From positions 637,001 through 701,000 of the forward strand of contig NZ_CP080545.1 of assembly GCF_019550795.1 (NCBI RefSeq): a DNA stretch of 64,000 nucleotides, read 5' to 3'. Origin of the DNA: Paenibacillus sp. sptzw28. Lineage in GTDB: Bacteria; Bacillota; Bacilli; Paenibacillales; Paenibacillaceae. The translations under genes and the position numbers were made by a program. Below, piece by piece: positions 27,472 to 36,370 of this stretch. Position 1 is the first letter of the stretch; each line of letters begins with the position of its first letter. Under the pieces are notes generated by a model. The model did not search any database. It saw nothing but the letters and a program-made list of their open reading frames with translations, and was not told where the DNA came from.

Positions 27472-28704
27472 ATGCAGAATTGGCTCTCGTACTTGCGTAA
27501 AGGCCATGGTAAAAAACTTGCTTCGCTCCATGCATGGAACGGCTGGATTGTCGTCATTCTGACGCTTACCGGGCTGCTGTTGTTCGGCGGATATTGGCGG
27601 GGGGTGCTTGGCGAAGGCCGCGTGTGGATCCGATGGATTCATATCGTGGTCGGCATCGCGTCACTGCTGCCGGTCGTCTATTATTTACTGCTGGCAGGGA
27701 AGCACTGGAAGCAGCTGAAGGGCAAGACGATGCAGCGCGCGAACGTTCTGATCGTGCTGGGGCTGCTTGCCGGTTGGCTTCTGTCGGGGCTGCTGCTGTG
27801 GCAGTTTAGAGCAGTAGGGCCCGCATGGTCGAACGCTTCGCTGCTTGTCCACGATCTGCTCACATGGATCGGACTGCCTTATATCATTTACCATTCCATT
27901 ACACGGACCAAATGGCTGAAGGAACCGCACCGGCGCACCGTCAAAACGGGTGAACCGGGTGAAGGCGTCCATCCGGCTGCCAAGCCCCAAGCGGTCTATA
28001 CCCGGCGCGCTTTTATCCGCACGGCGGTGGGGGCCGGGCTTCTCATTACGCTCGGCCCCTCGTTTCTGCGTTTCCTCGGCAATACGCTGAGCACCGGCGC
28101 CAGCGAAGAAGAACTGGTCAGCGCGGACGCGAACAGGCTCACTCCCGCGCCTAAGCCGCTTCCGGCATCATTGCCCCCGGAGGGTGGAGGCAGCCGCGGG
28201 ACGTTCCGTGTCTATACCGTCACGCCTATCCCGTCGTTCAACAACAGCAACTGGTCGTTTACCGTCGATGGTCTGGTTGACCGCAAGCTGTACTGGAACT
28301 GGGAGCAGTTCGTTCAGCTGGGGCGCAAGGTGCAGGTGAGCGATTTTCACTGTGTGACGGGCTGGTCGGTCTACAGTAACACCTGGGAGGGTATACCGCT
28401 TAAGGAGCTGCTGAAGCAAGCCGGCGTCAAATCGCAGGCCAAGACCGTCAAGCTGTATTCGGGCGACGGTGTCTATACCGATTCGCTGACGCTTGCGCAG
28501 GCCGATATGGACGACGTGATGGTCGCCGTACTTCATGACGGGAAGCCGATTCCCAACGAGCTCGGAGGGCCGGTCCGTCTTGTCGTGCCGAAGATGTACG
28601 CGTACAAATCGGTAAAATGGCTTAACCGCATTGAGCTCATTGCCGGCGATTATACCGGCTACTGGGAAGAGCGGGGCTATTCGAAGGATGCATGGCTGAC
28701 ATAG
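27472..28704 (+). CDS. Membrane cytochrome b561-like domain fused to a sulfite-oxidase-fold molybdopterin domain
   Basis: A 410-residue fusion. Residues 1-150 hold four membrane helices with histidines suited to haem b (SLHAWNGW, RWIHIVVG, LVHDLLTW, YHSITRTKW), like the b561 family. A second hydrophobic segment with a twin-arginine-like TRRAFIRTAVGAG (about 178-200) leads to a sulfite-oxidase/MsrP-type molybdopterin domain. There C305 (approximately) in SDFHCVTGWS would ligate molybdenum, and LGGPVRLVVPKMY is also seen. In MsrPQ these two parts are separate proteins; joining them suggests a self-contained electron chain from the membrane to an extracytoplasmic reductase. The substrate is unknown. 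Confidence 0.82.
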   Translation: MQNWLSYLRKGHGKKLASLHAWNGWIVVILTLTGLLLFGGYWRGVLGEGRVWIRWIHIVVGIASLLPVVYYLLLAGKHWKQLKGKTMQRANVLIVLGLLAGWLLSGLLLWQFRAVGPAWSNASLLVHDLLTWIGLPYIIYHSITRTKWLKEPHRRTVKTGEPGEGVHPAAKPQAVYTRRAFIRTAVGAGLLITLGPSFLRFLGNTLSTGASEEELVSADANRLTPAPKPLPASLPPEGGGSRGTFRVYTVTPIPSFNNSNWSFTVDGLVDRKLYWNWEQFVQLGRKVQVSDFHCVTGWSVYSNTWEGIPLKELLKQAGVKSQAKTVKLYSGDGVYTDSLTLAQADMDDVMVAVLHDGKPIPNELGGPVRLVVPKMYAYKSVKWLNRIELIAGDYTGYWEERGYSKDAWLT

Positions 28705-28710
28705 CTACTC

Positions 28711-28770
28711 AAAAAACTCCCGTCTTGCTTCGCCGATGCGGTCGGCCGTGAAACAAGAACGGGAGTTTTT
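28711..28770. terminator. Bidirectional terminator
   Basis: AAAAAACTCCCGT (28711-28723) pairs with ACGGGAGTTTTT (28759-28770) around a longer loop. T-runs occur on both strands, fitting its place between convergent genes at 27472-28704 (+) and 28781-28933 (-). Confidence 0.85.
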
Positions 28771-28780
28771 GCGCTTCACG

Positions 28781-28933
28781 TTATTTCTTGTCCGGATTTT
28801 TCTTTGTGTCATCCGAATAGTTGGTAACCGACTTCGCATCCTCGACCGTATCGTTGACGAACTCCATGTCCTGATTTTCCGCCTTCATATGAGTCGTTCC
28901 TTTGTAGTTTCCTGCGTGGGTTTTATTTTCCAT
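28781..28933 (-). CDS. Small hydrophilic protein of 50 residues, function unknown
   Basis: A 50-codon frame on the minus strand starts MENKTHAGNY and ends KNPDKK; it is rich in Asp, Asn, Lys and Thr and has no hydrophobic segment. AGGAGG lies eight bases upstream of the ATG and a strong terminator follows the stop by ten bases, which together make a convincing gene despite the size. The composition is like that of small sporulation or stress proteins of Bacilli, but I do not recognise a family. Confidence 0.7.
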   Translation of the reverse strand: MENKTHAGNYKGTTHMKAENQDMEFVNDTVEDAKSVTNYSDDTKKNPDKK

Positions 28934-29141
28934 TTACGCCGCCTCCTAACTTATATTGCTGTGATAGTATGTGCCGATTGCAAAATGTCATGCAACACCT
29001 AATAAGGCCAGCGAAACCTGCCGTAAGCTTGCAAATAATATGCCGGACCCCTGAAAGACGCCCGATCTTGCGCTTTTTTATTTGGGCCGCATCGGGTATA
29101 ATGTGCTGAGATTGTTTATTCCGGAACAGGGGTGTCTTGAA

Positions 29142-30242
29142 ATGGCTTTGAAAGCAGGTATCGTCGGACTGCCGAACGTCGGCAAATCGACTTTGTTTAA
29201 TGCGATTACACAAGCGGGCGCAGAGTCCGCGAACTATCCGTTCTGTACCATTGATCCGAATGTCGGTGTGGTGGAGGTGCCGGACGAGCGGCTTGATAAA
29301 CTGACCGAGCTGGTGGTTCCGCACAAGACCGTGCCTACCGCGTTCGAATTTATCGATATCGCCGGGATTGTCAAGGGCGCAAGCAAGGGTGAGGGACTCG
29401 GCAATAAATTCCTGGCCCACATCCGCGAAGTTGACGCGATCGTTCATGTCGTACGCTGCTTCCAGGATGAGAATATTACGCACGTCTCGGGCAAAGTGGA
29501 TCCGATCGGTGATATTCAGACGATCAATCTGGAGCTCATCCTCGCCGACATCGATTCGGTGGACCGCCGGATCGACCGCAGCCGCAAGAACATGAAGGGC
29601 GGCGACAAGAAATATACGCAGGAGGTCGAGACGCTTGAGCGCATCAAGGAAGCGCTCTACGCAGACCAGCCGGCGCGCAGCGTCGAACTTAGCGAGGATG
29701 ATAAGCAGCTCATCCGCGATCTGCATTTGCTCACCATGAAGCCGGTCCTGTATGCGGCCAATGTAAGCGAGGGAGAGGCGGCCAATGCCGACGGCAACCC
29801 TTATGTCAAATTGGTCCGCGAATTTGCTGCTGCCGAGGGTGCCGAAGTCGTTCCGATCAGTGCGAAGGTGGAAGCGGAAATCGCCGAGCTCGAGGGCGAG
29901 GACAAGGAGATGTTCCTGGAGGAGCTCGGGCTGCAGGAGTCTGGTCTTAACCGCTTGATCCGCGCGGCTTACAAGCTGCTTGGGTTATATACCTACTTTA
30001 CTGCGGGCGTGCAGGAAGTACGCGCCTGGACAATCCGCAGAGGCATGAAAGCGCCGCAGGCGGCAGGCGTTATCCACACCGATTTCGAACGCGGCTTTAT
30101 CCGCGCCGAGGTCGTATCCTACGACGATCTGGTCGCGGCAGGATCGATGAATGCCGCCAAGGAGAAAGGCCAGCTTCGCCTTGAAGGCAAGGAGTATATC
30201 GTGCAGGACGGCGACGTGATGCATTTCCGGTTCAATGTATAG
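29142..30242 (+). CDS. ychF: Redox-regulated ATPase YchF (Obg-like ATPase 1)
   Basis: A 366-residue P-loop protein of the YchF/OLA1 family: GLPNVGKST (P loop), the switch regions with [10 protein letters not shown] and [10 protein letters not shown], and NVSE in place of the NKxD guanine motif, which is why YchF prefers ATP. A coiled-coil insert (about 125-195) and the C-terminal TGS domain with [13 protein letters not shown] complete it. It binds ribosomes and takes part in stress responses in other bacteria. ATG 29142 follows CAGGGGTG; the upstream frame is not supported. A terminator ends the transcript before the MFS gene. Confidence 0.95.
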   Translation: MALKAGIVGLPNVGKSTLFNAITQAGAESANYPFCTIDPNVGVVEVPDERLDKLTELVVPHKTVPTAFEFIDIAGIVKGASKGEGLGNKFLAHIREVDAIVHVVRCFQDENITHVSGKVDPIGDIQTINLELILADIDSVDRRIDRSRKNMKGGDKKYTQEVETLERIKEALYADQPARSVELSEDDKQLIRDLHLLTMKPVLYAANVSEGEAANADGNPYVKLVREFAAAEGAEVVPISAKVEAEIAELEGEDKEMFLEELGLQESGLNRLIRAAYKLLGLYTYFTAGVQEVRAWTIRRGMKAPQAAGVIHTDFERGFIRAEVVSYDDLVAAGSMNAAKEKGQLRLEGKEYIVQDGDVMHFRFNV

Positions 30243-30270
30243 TATAGCTTGACGGTGTAATGCGCTTGGT

Positions 30271-30299
30271 GAAGGACCCGGATTGACGGGTCCTTTTTA
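30271..30299 (+). terminator. Intrinsic terminator of ychF
   Basis: AAGGACCCG pairs with CGGGTCCTT around GATTGA (30272-30295) and ends in TTTTT. Confidence 0.9.
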
Positions 30300-30326
30300 T
30301 ATCCTGGCTATAAGGAGGCGCTTTCT

Positions 30327-31670
30327 GTGAACAATCGTCTGCCCGTTCTGGCAAGTATTGTCATGGGTATGCTGGTATCGTCCATGGATACCACGATAAC
30401 CAACACGACGATGCCGGTCATAGCGAAGGAGCTCGGCAATTTTGAGCTGTATGCGTGGGTTTTTGCCGGATATATGATCTTCTCTACGGTTGTATCCCCG
30501 ATCGCCGGCCGGATTTCCGACCTGTTCGGACGCAAAAGAGTGTTTGCCGCCGGTCTTGTTCTCTTTCTGCTGGGATCCATATTGTGCGGGAGCGCGCAGA
30601 CGATGGTGCAGCTCGTTATTTTCCGGGCCGTCCAAGGGATCGGGGCAGGCGTTATGAATCCGTTTCCCGCGATTATCGCCGGGGATCTGTTCTCGGTCGA
30701 GAAGCGGGGCCGGATCCAGGCGCTGTTCACCGCGATGTGGGGCTTATCGGCAATACTTGCTCCTATGCTCGGTTCCTTGTTTGTCACCTATACGACCTGG
30801 AGGTGGGTATTTTACGTCAACATCCCGATCTGCCTGCTCTCGCTTCTGCTGCTGGTCCCTTACCGGGAGGTTTATCAACCCAAACGTTCGAAGGTTGATT
30901 ATCTGGGAGGTGTGATTTTTTCGAGCGGCATCAGTCTGATTCTGCTCATGACCGTCGTGGGCGCCCCTTATCTGGCCTTGCTATCGGGCGGGACCGGGCT
31001 GGCTCTGATTGTTTTGTTCTATCTTTATGAGAAAAGGCAGTCGGCTCCCCTTGTACCGCTGGAACTGCTTCGTAACAAGCCGGTTACATGGATGAACGTC
31101 AATGCCTTTTTTGCCATGGCATCGCTGTTCGGTGCCGCCAGCTATCTGCCGATGTTTCTGCAGGAGCAGGGTTACTCGATCTTTATGAGCGGGGTGGCCA
31201 TGCTTGGCATGTCATTCGGCTGGATGGCGGTCGCTGTTCCGTCCGGCAAATGGATTCTTCGCTACGGATATCGGCGTCTGATGATTTCCGCCAACGTCAT
31301 TCTGGTAGGCACGGGCGGCTGGTTCCTGTTTTTGTCCCCTGCTTCGGGCTTCTGGTTCGTTTTTGCCGGTGCTGTAATGCTCGGTTTGGCGTATGGACTG
31401 CTCTCAAGCGTCTCGACCATCGGCTCGCAGCAGCTGGTAGATGCGCATCAAAAGGGGATTTCCACCTCGCTGCAAATGTTCTCGCGGAATATCGGTACAG
31501 CGGTTGGCGTGACAATCATGGGAGCTTTTCTGGCGCATACGACCAATCTTATGGCTGGGTACTCCCACATTTTCGTTTACGGGTTTGCCGTCAGCGCGGT
31601 ATCGCTGGCCTGCTCCTTCATGATTCAAGAGAAGAAGCGGGGTGAGCTGGTGCCGGCATCGGCCCGTTAG
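30327..31670 (+). CDS. MFS multidrug transporter, DHA2-like
   Basis: A 447-residue major facilitator with about 12-14 membrane segments. It carries the antiporter motif GMLVSSMDTTITNTTMP at the first helix, the loop signature GRISDLFGRKRVF, the FRAVQGIGAGVMNP segment, and PMLGSLFVTYTTWRWVFYVNIPI, as in EmrB/DHA2 drug:proton antiporters. The GTG start follows AAGGAGGCG. It probably exports toxic compounds; the substrate and regulator are not evident. A hairpin about 120 bases downstream serves as terminator. Confidence 0.9.
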   Translation: MNNRLPVLASIVMGMLVSSMDTTITNTTMPVIAKELGNFELYAWVFAGYMIFSTVVSPIAGRISDLFGRKRVFAAGLVLFLLGSILCGSAQTMVQLVIFRAVQGIGAGVMNPFPAIIAGDLFSVEKRGRIQALFTAMWGLSAILAPMLGSLFVTYTTWRWVFYVNIPICLLSLLLLVPYREVYQPKRSKVDYLGGVIFSSGISLILLMTVVGAPYLALLSGGTGLALIVLFYLYEKRQSAPLVPLELLRNKPVTWMNVNAFFAMASLFGAASYLPMFLQEQGYSIFMSGVAMLGMSFGWMAVAVPSGKWILRYGYRRLMISANVILVGTGGWFLFLSPASGFWFVFAGAVMLGLAYGLLSSVSTIGSQQLVDAHQKGISTSLQMFSRNIGTAVGVTIMGAFLAHTTNLMAGYSHIFVYGFAVSAVSLACSFMIQEKKRGELVPASAR

Positions 31671-31787
31671 TCGAGGTTTTTCTAAATTAAGTCTAATCAA
31701 AAATAATCCGATAATACTATAGTTTCCATCAGTTAGTATGAAGTGCGTAACTCATATGATTAGATTTTGTTAAAAACCCCCCTTATA

Positions 31788-31855
31788 GGTGCCCTTCCTT
31801 AGTTGATGGTATTCTCGCCAAACATCATTCTACCAAGGATAAGGGCGCCTTTTCA
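31788..31855 (+). terminator. Terminator hairpin after the MFS gene
   Basis: GGTGCCCTTCCTTAG (31789-31803) can pair with CCAAGGATAAGGGCGCC (31833-31849), followed by TTTT. Together with the next hairpin it fills the 343-base gap after the MFS gene, in which no coding frame is convincing. Confidence 0.65.
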
Positions 31856-31930
31856 TTTATTTGAGAACTTACTTTAGAAATTCAGGATAACCCTGTTCTG
31901 CCAAGCGACCATGACGCGGTAAAGCGGGTT

Positions 31931-31979
31931 GCAAACAGGGGATAACTCTCTCAGGGGATATTCCCTGTTTGCTATTTTT
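31931..31979 (+). terminator. Hairpin with T-run in the leader of a lipoprotein gene
   Basis: GCAAACAGGG-GATA (31931-31944) pairs with TATTCCCTGTTTGC (31959-31972) and is followed by TATTTTT. It ends only 35 bases before the start codon at 32014, so it is either a second terminator for the upstream unit or a leader attenuator for the lipoprotein gene. Confidence 0.6.
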
Positions 31980-32013
31980 CATGAACTAACATAGATCTTG
32001 GAGGCGGCTTCTT

Positions 32014-32706
32014 ATGAAACGTATTCTATATTTACTTTTACTTGCTATGCTGGTTGCGACAGGCTGCACGACGACTAATGATACCCTTGGAAAGGGTGCC
32101 GTTACGGACGAAAATGTTAGTCGGGACGCGCTGGCGGAGAAGGACCGAATCATAATAAAACTTGAAAAAGAATTAAACGCAATAAAAGAACGAACTGCAA
32201 AGGCGGAACAACCGGCCGAAGAAGCGGTTCCAAAATGTCCTGAGGTACCGGTTACTCAGGATCCGGTACTCGTTACCGATTACTCCGATTATCAAAAAAT
32301 TGATAGACCGTGTTATTCGGTTTATATTCCGAAAGCATGGAACTATCGGATCATCGCCGGAGAGTTGGAGTTTGTACAGGACCGGTTAATCGTCGGAAAC
32401 ACCGAGGTCCTCCAATATCTCAACCGTGAAGCGATGGAACACTATATCGGCAATCATGTTGAACAGACCGGATTTAAAGAACTTGAAAAAGTCATTCCGA
32501 TAAAAGGCACCGATATTCAAGTATATCAAATCAGACTTCTATGGACGAAGCCGGCTGCCGATATGGAACCGAATTGGAAATATGACGAGACCAAGGTTTT
32601 CATCGCTATTAAAGACCTTGAACGATCATTCGGATTTTACTTCAGCACGGTAGACGTACCTGAGGCTACAATCGATAAAATTATTCGCTCTTTTAGACTT
32701 AACTGA
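32014..32706 (+). CDS. Predicted lipoprotein, function unknown
   Basis: A 230-residue protein with a lipoprotein signal peptide whose lipobox VATGC places the lipidated cysteine at residue 18. A short coiled coil (about 42-66, with many Glu and Lys) is followed by a globular domain (about 95-230, with YSVYIPKAWNYRI and the closing TIDKIIRSFRLN), likely tethered to the outer face of the membrane. That C-terminal domain is reminiscent of PsbP/DUF-type lipoproteins, but I cannot name a family with confidence. GGAGGCGG lies ahead of the ATG. Confidence 0.75.
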   Translation: MKRILYLLLLAMLVATGCTTTNDTLGKGAVTDENVSRDALAEKDRIIIKLEKELNAIKERTAKAEQPAEEAVPKCPEVPVTQDPVLVTDYSDYQKIDRPCYSVYIPKAWNYRIIAGELEFVQDRLIVGNTEVLQYLNREAMEHYIGNHVEQTGFKELEKVIPIKGTDIQVYQIRLLWTKPAADMEPNWKYDETKVFIAIKDLERSFGFYFSTVDVPEATIDKIIRSFRLN

Positions 32707-33040
32707 TGTAAGCATCAATAGACCCGTTCCCCACAGAACCGGGACATGCGTATCCAACACCATTTGTCGGCTGAGATATTAGCTCAAGCAGAAGGGAATA
32801 TTTTTATCGCAAAAACACGAACATGTGTGCTATTATGAAACTATTACCAAGTTGGATTAATAAATGAAGCATTCTTCACGAGAGGGGGTCCATTGGCGGA
32901 ATAATCAACCCGGTCCGTCTGTTTAAAACAGGTGCAAGAAACCGTCTCATCATTGACTGTAAACGTTTTCTTTGATACATTTTGAATGACTGGTAATCGC
33001 TGGGTTTCGTGAGTTGGCACGAATACAAAGGAGGATTATT
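32707..33040 (+). promoter_or_regulatory. Intergenic region with a probable promoter for the propeller/ThiS operon
   Basis: This stretch contains TTGACT (32953-32958) and TACATT (32976-32981) with a 17-base spacer, a likely SigA promoter about 60 bases before the TTG start at 33041. A short dyad ACAC/GTGT occurs near 32815-32828. A 30-codon frame near 32745 has no ribosome site. I recognise no riboswitch. Confidence 0.5.
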
Positions 33041-34150
33041 TTGGGGAAACGAGTGAATGTTCTTGTCGGTACGGATAAAGGAGTCTTCGTCTTCGCATCG
33101 AATGAGGAGAGAAAGCAATGGTCGCTTAGAGGTCCTTTCCTGCACGGCTGGGAAGCGTACAGCGTCTATGGAGACCGAGGGGGCGTGCGCATGTTCGCAG
33201 GCACCTCTCACGCCGCCTATGGCGCTACGATCCGCTATAGCGACGATAACGGGGAAACCTGGACTCAGATTGAAGAAGGACCGGGCTATTCGCAGGAAAG
33301 CGGCTTCAGCTTGAACCGGATTTGGCAAATCGCTCCGGGCGCTCCGTCCGAGCCTGATACATTGTATGCGGGGGTGGAGGAAGCCGGGCTGTTTGTCAGC
33401 CGTGACAGGGGACTCACCTGGAAAGAATTGGACGGACTGACGAAGCATCCGTCAAGACCGGGCTGGTTTCCAGGCGCAGGCGGCATGTGCCTTCACACGG
33501 TTCTCGTAGACCCGAATAATCCGCAGCGCATTTGGGTCGCAATGTCGGCAGTCGGCGTCTTCCGGTCCGATGACGGCGGAGAAACATGGAAGACGCGCAA
33601 CGAAGGACTTGCACGCGTGCCTACCGGTCAACCGTATCCGGAAGTCGGCTACTGCATTCATAAAATGGCGTTCGACCCCGCCAATGCGGATATCCTGTAT
33701 ATGCAGGAGCATTGCGGCGTGTTTAAATCCGAGAACGGCGGAGACTCCTGGTACCCGATCGAAGAAGGACTGACCATGAAGGAAGGGGACAGCCCCTTCG
33801 GCTTTCCGATCTGCGTGTCGAAGAACGGAGACTTGTTCTTGATTCCGCTTGAAAGCTCCGAGCAGCGGACGATGAAGGACGGCAAAATGCTTGTATACCG
33901 GCGGCATCGGGACGAATCCGAATGGCGGCCGGTCGGCGATGTCGTACCGGAGGAGCAGCGGCATGTCAACGTGCTGCGGGATGCGATGGACGCCGACAAG
34001 CTGGAGCCGTATGGCTTATACTTCGGCACCACGTCCGGCGAGGTGTTCTGTTCGCTGGACCGGGGCGTGAACTGGCAGCGGCTTCCGGGCCAGCTTTCCC
34101 GGATCTTGTCGGTCAAGGCATGGGTGGTGGAAGGCGAAGATGCAAATTGA
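33041..34150 (+). CDS. BNR/YVTN-type beta-propeller protein (glycosidase/sortilin-like)
   Basis: A 369-residue protein built of BNR repeats: YSDDNGETWTQI, SRDRGLTWKEL, RSDDGGETWKTR, KSENGGDSWYPI and CSLDRGVNWQRL are the Asp-box turns of successive propeller blades. No signal peptide is seen, so it is probably cytoplasmic and not a secreted sialidase. TTG 33041 has GGAGG six bases upstream. The stop overlaps the start of a ThiS/MoaD-like gene by 11 bases, so the two are cotranslated. Pairs of this kind occur in various bacteria, but I know of no described function; automatic names such as exo-alpha-sialidase are unreliable here. Confidence 0.82.
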   Translation: MGKRVNVLVGTDKGVFVFASNEERKQWSLRGPFLHGWEAYSVYGDRGGVRMFAGTSHAAYGATIRYSDDNGETWTQIEEGPGYSQESGFSLNRIWQIAPGAPSEPDTLYAGVEEAGLFVSRDRGLTWKELDGLTKHPSRPGWFPGAGGMCLHTVLVDPNNPQRIWVAMSAVGVFRSDDGGETWKTRNEGLARVPTGQPYPEVGYCIHKMAFDPANADILYMQEHCGVFKSENGGDSWYPIEEGLTMKEGDSPFGFPICVSKNGDLFLIPLESSEQRTMKDGKMLVYRRHRDESEWRPVGDVVPEEQRHVNVLRDAMDADKLEPYGLYFGTTSGEVFCSLDRGVNWQRLPGQLSRILSVKAWVVEGEDAN

Positions 34151-34415
34151 GGTGAGCGTTCCCTCGCTGCTCACGGATTGCACTGGCGGGAGAAATTATT
34201 TCATGCTGGAAGCCGGGACGCTGGAGGAAGCGATGAAGCGGCTGTTCGAGGCTTACCCGCTTCTGAGGAAGCATCTCTACACGGAGGCAGGGAAGCTCCG
34301 GCAGCATGTTCTTATTTATTACAACGACAGCAATATCGAATGGCTGGAGCATTATCGGATACCGGTGCAGACAGGAGATAAGCTGATGGTACTGCAGGCG
34401 GTGTCCGGCGGTTGA
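34140..34415 (+). CDS. ThiS/MoaD-family ubiquitin-like protein
   Basis: A 91-residue beta-grasp protein: MQIEVSVPSLLTDCTGG opening, the central LEEAMKRLFEAYPLLRKHL helix, GDKLMVLQAVSGG end. The terminal Gly-Gly is the hallmark of proteins that are adenylated and thiocarboxylated as sulfur carriers or conjugated to targets. No E1-like, MoaE-like or thiazole synthase gene lies nearby. Coupling to the propeller gene suggests that the propeller is its partner or target. Confidence 0.82.
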   Translation: MQIEVSVPSLLTDCTGGRNYFMLEAGTLEEAMKRLFEAYPLLRKHLYTEAGKLRQHVLIYYNDSNIEWLEHYRIPVQTGDKLMVLQAVSGG

Positions 34416-34495
34416 GGGGCACCCATTCGTCACGGGGACGGGAAGGTTGCATAGCTTCACACCGAACAGCGCCTTGACAGCGGTATAATGATAAG

Positions 34496-34532
34496 GGTCA
34501 ACCGGGAGGTGCTGCCGGTTGGCTCTTTTTGT
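34496..34532 (+). terminator. Intrinsic terminator of the propeller/ThiS operon
   Basis: GGTCAACCGG pairs with CCGGTTGGCT across a nine-base loop, then TTTTT (34496-34531). Confidence 0.8.
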
Positions 34533-34577
34533 TAAAATGAACGGCATCATGGCAAAAGAGACACAGGAGGAGCGATA

Positions 34578-35030
34578 GTGAACAAGCTTGCTGCAATATT
34601 GCTGGCTGTAATATTAATAACGGCTTTGTTGTCAGGATGCAATGAAGATAATGAGCTTTCTCTGTCAGCGGGACATGACCATATACAATTCGTTTCGCTA
34701 ACCAAGAAAGATGGGTATAGCAAGGCTTTTGAACAACCGGATCAAATATCCGTATTCATAAACGCGATAGAAAAAGCGGACAGGCTTACTGAAGTCCTGT
34801 ACCCGATTACACCGAACCGGACTCCGGATGAGGACTATTTTCTCCAGGTGCACTATGACCCGGCAGTGGAACATGAAGCAATAGAATCGTATTTCGTCTG
34901 GGTTGATGATGAGAATCGGGAAATGAAGATTGCGCCGATCCAGGAGGGTAAAACCTATCTTTACAAGTTGAACTCAGAGACGGCTCAAGAGGTTGGAAAG
35001 CTATTGAATCTCTCATGGCCAAACTCATGA
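34578..35030 (+). CDS. Small predicted lipoprotein, function unknown
   Basis: A 150-residue protein with a lipoprotein signal peptide; the lipobox LLSGC puts the lipidated cysteine at 21. The mature part is acidic, with DDENREMKI and KTYLYKLNSETAQEVGKLL near its end. It resembles small Bacilli lipoproteins of unknown role that contain a threshold-like beta domain, but no family can be named. The GTG start follows AGGAGGAGCG. It lies just before the prfA block with no other gene between. Confidence 0.7.
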   Translation: MNKLAAILLAVILITALLSGCNEDNELSLSAGHDHIQFVSLTKKDGYSKAFEQPDQISVFINAIEKADRLTEVLYPITPNRTPDEDYFLQVHYDPAVEHEAIESYFVWVDDENREMKIAPIQEGKTYLYKLNSETAQEVGKLLNLSWPNS

Positions 35031-35234
35031 GATTCATGAGGTGAGCGCTCTGTGAGCCAAGATAAACAGACGTTCACAGCCGTTTCCTTCGCTGCCTTGC
35101 CAGCGCGCCGGTTCACCCAATGGTTAATGTTAACCATCCAAAAAAGTCACGTTTATGGAATGCTTCGCGTTATGTTATAATAGTAAGACGACATTTTTGG
35201 CGAGATCATATATTAACTATAGGGGTGAATGGCA

Positions 35235-36308
35235 GTGTTGGACCGTTTACAGGCGCTTGCTGATCGGTATGATAAATTAAGCGAGCTGTTATGCGATCCG
35301 GATGTGGCAAGCGATCCGAAGCGGCTGCGCGACTTATCGAAAGAACAGTCTGATTTGCAGGAAGCTTACGCAGCATATACGGAATACAAGGAAGTTTCGG
35401 GCCAGTTCGAAGATGCGAAGGCGATGCAGGCCGAGAAGCTGGACGATGAGATGCGCGAAATGGTCAAGATGGAGCTCGAAGAGCTGACCGCACGCAAGAC
35501 CGAGCTGGAGGAGCGTATTCATCTGCTTCTGCTGCCGAAGGATCCCAACGACGACAAGAACGTCATCGTGGAAATCCGCGGCGCGGCCGGAGGCGATGAA
35601 GCGGCACTGTTCGCATCAGACCTGTATAGGATGTACATGAAGTATGCAGACTCCCAAGGCTGGCGGGTAGAGCTGATGGAAGCCAGTGAAAGCGACCTCG
35701 GCGGCTTCAAAGAGGTCATCTTTATGATCAACGGCAAGGGCGCTTACAGCAAAATGAAATACGAGAGCGGCGCTCACCGCGTTCAGCGTATTCCGGTTAC
35801 TGAATCGGGCGGGCGGATTCATACCTCCACGTCGACGGTGGCGGTTATGCCGGAGGTTGAAGAGGTCGAGGTCGAGATTCTCGATAAGGATATACGTGTC
35901 GATACCTTCTGTTCAAGCGGCGCAGGCGGACAATCCGTCAACACCACCAAATCGGCCGTGCGCGTGCTGCACGTTCCGACCGGCATTATGGCGCAATGTC
36001 AGGACGGCAAGTCGCAAAACGAGAACAAGGCGAAGGCGCTCCAGGTGCTGCGCGCGCGTATTTCCGATATGCGCCGGCAGGAGGAAGAAGCAAAATACGC
36101 CGGCGAGCGTAAAAGCAAGGTCGGTACGGGCGACCGCAGCGAGCGGATTCGGACGTACAATTTCCCGCAAAGCCGGGTTACGGACCACCGTATCGGCCTG
36201 ACGCTGCATAAGCTGGATTCCGTTATGAACGGAGACATGGAAGAAATCATCAATGCTTTAACGCTGACCGCGCAGGCAGAGTTGATGGAGCGGGATAATC
36301 AGCAGTAA
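35235..36308 (+). CDS. prfA: Peptide chain release factor 1
   Basis: A 357-residue RF1. Visible are the N-terminal coiled-coil domain, the [18 protein letters not shown] segment with the PxT-type stop-codon recognition tripeptide region, and GAGGQSVN with the GGQ motif that triggers peptidyl-tRNA hydrolysis. RF1 reads UAA and UAG. GTG 35235 gives the usual MLDRLQAL start and has GGGGTG seven bases upstream; ATG 35229 adds two residues and overlaps the site less favourably. The gene is followed by prmC, whose product methylates the GGQ glutamine, the usual pairing in Firmicutes. Confidence 0.97.
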   Translation: MLDRLQALADRYDKLSELLCDPDVASDPKRLRDLSKEQSDLQEAYAAYTEYKEVSGQFEDAKAMQAEKLDDEMREMVKMELEELTARKTELEERIHLLLLPKDPNDDKNVIVEIRGAAGGDEAALFASDLYRMYMKYADSQGWRVELMEASESDLGGFKEVIFMINGKGAYSKMKYESGAHRVQRIPVTESGGRIHTSTSTVAVMPEVEEVEVEILDKDIRVDTFCSSGAGGQSVNTTKSAVRVLHVPTGIMAQCQDGKSQNENKAKALQVLRARISDMRRQEEEAKYAGERKSKVGTGDRSERIRTYNFPQSRVTDHRIGLTLHKLDSVMNGDMEEIINALTLTAQAELMERDNQQ

Positions 36309-36370
36309 TCGCTGATGGCTAGTGCGGGCTTCAAAGAGGTTCGTTTGAAACAGAGAGAGGGGCGCTGATA

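Noticed and set aside
32745..32837. A 30-codon frame in the gap before the propeller gene
   Set aside because: No ribosome site and no family resemblance.
32876..33448. A 190-codon minus-strand frame overlapping the propeller gene
   Set aside because: It runs antisense through the promoter and the first blades of a well-supported gene and has no ribosome site or recognisable domain.
34474..34490. TTGACA and TATAAT near each other before a lipoprotein gene
   Set aside because: The two hexamers are only about five bases apart and are followed by a terminator, so they cannot form a SigA promoter.
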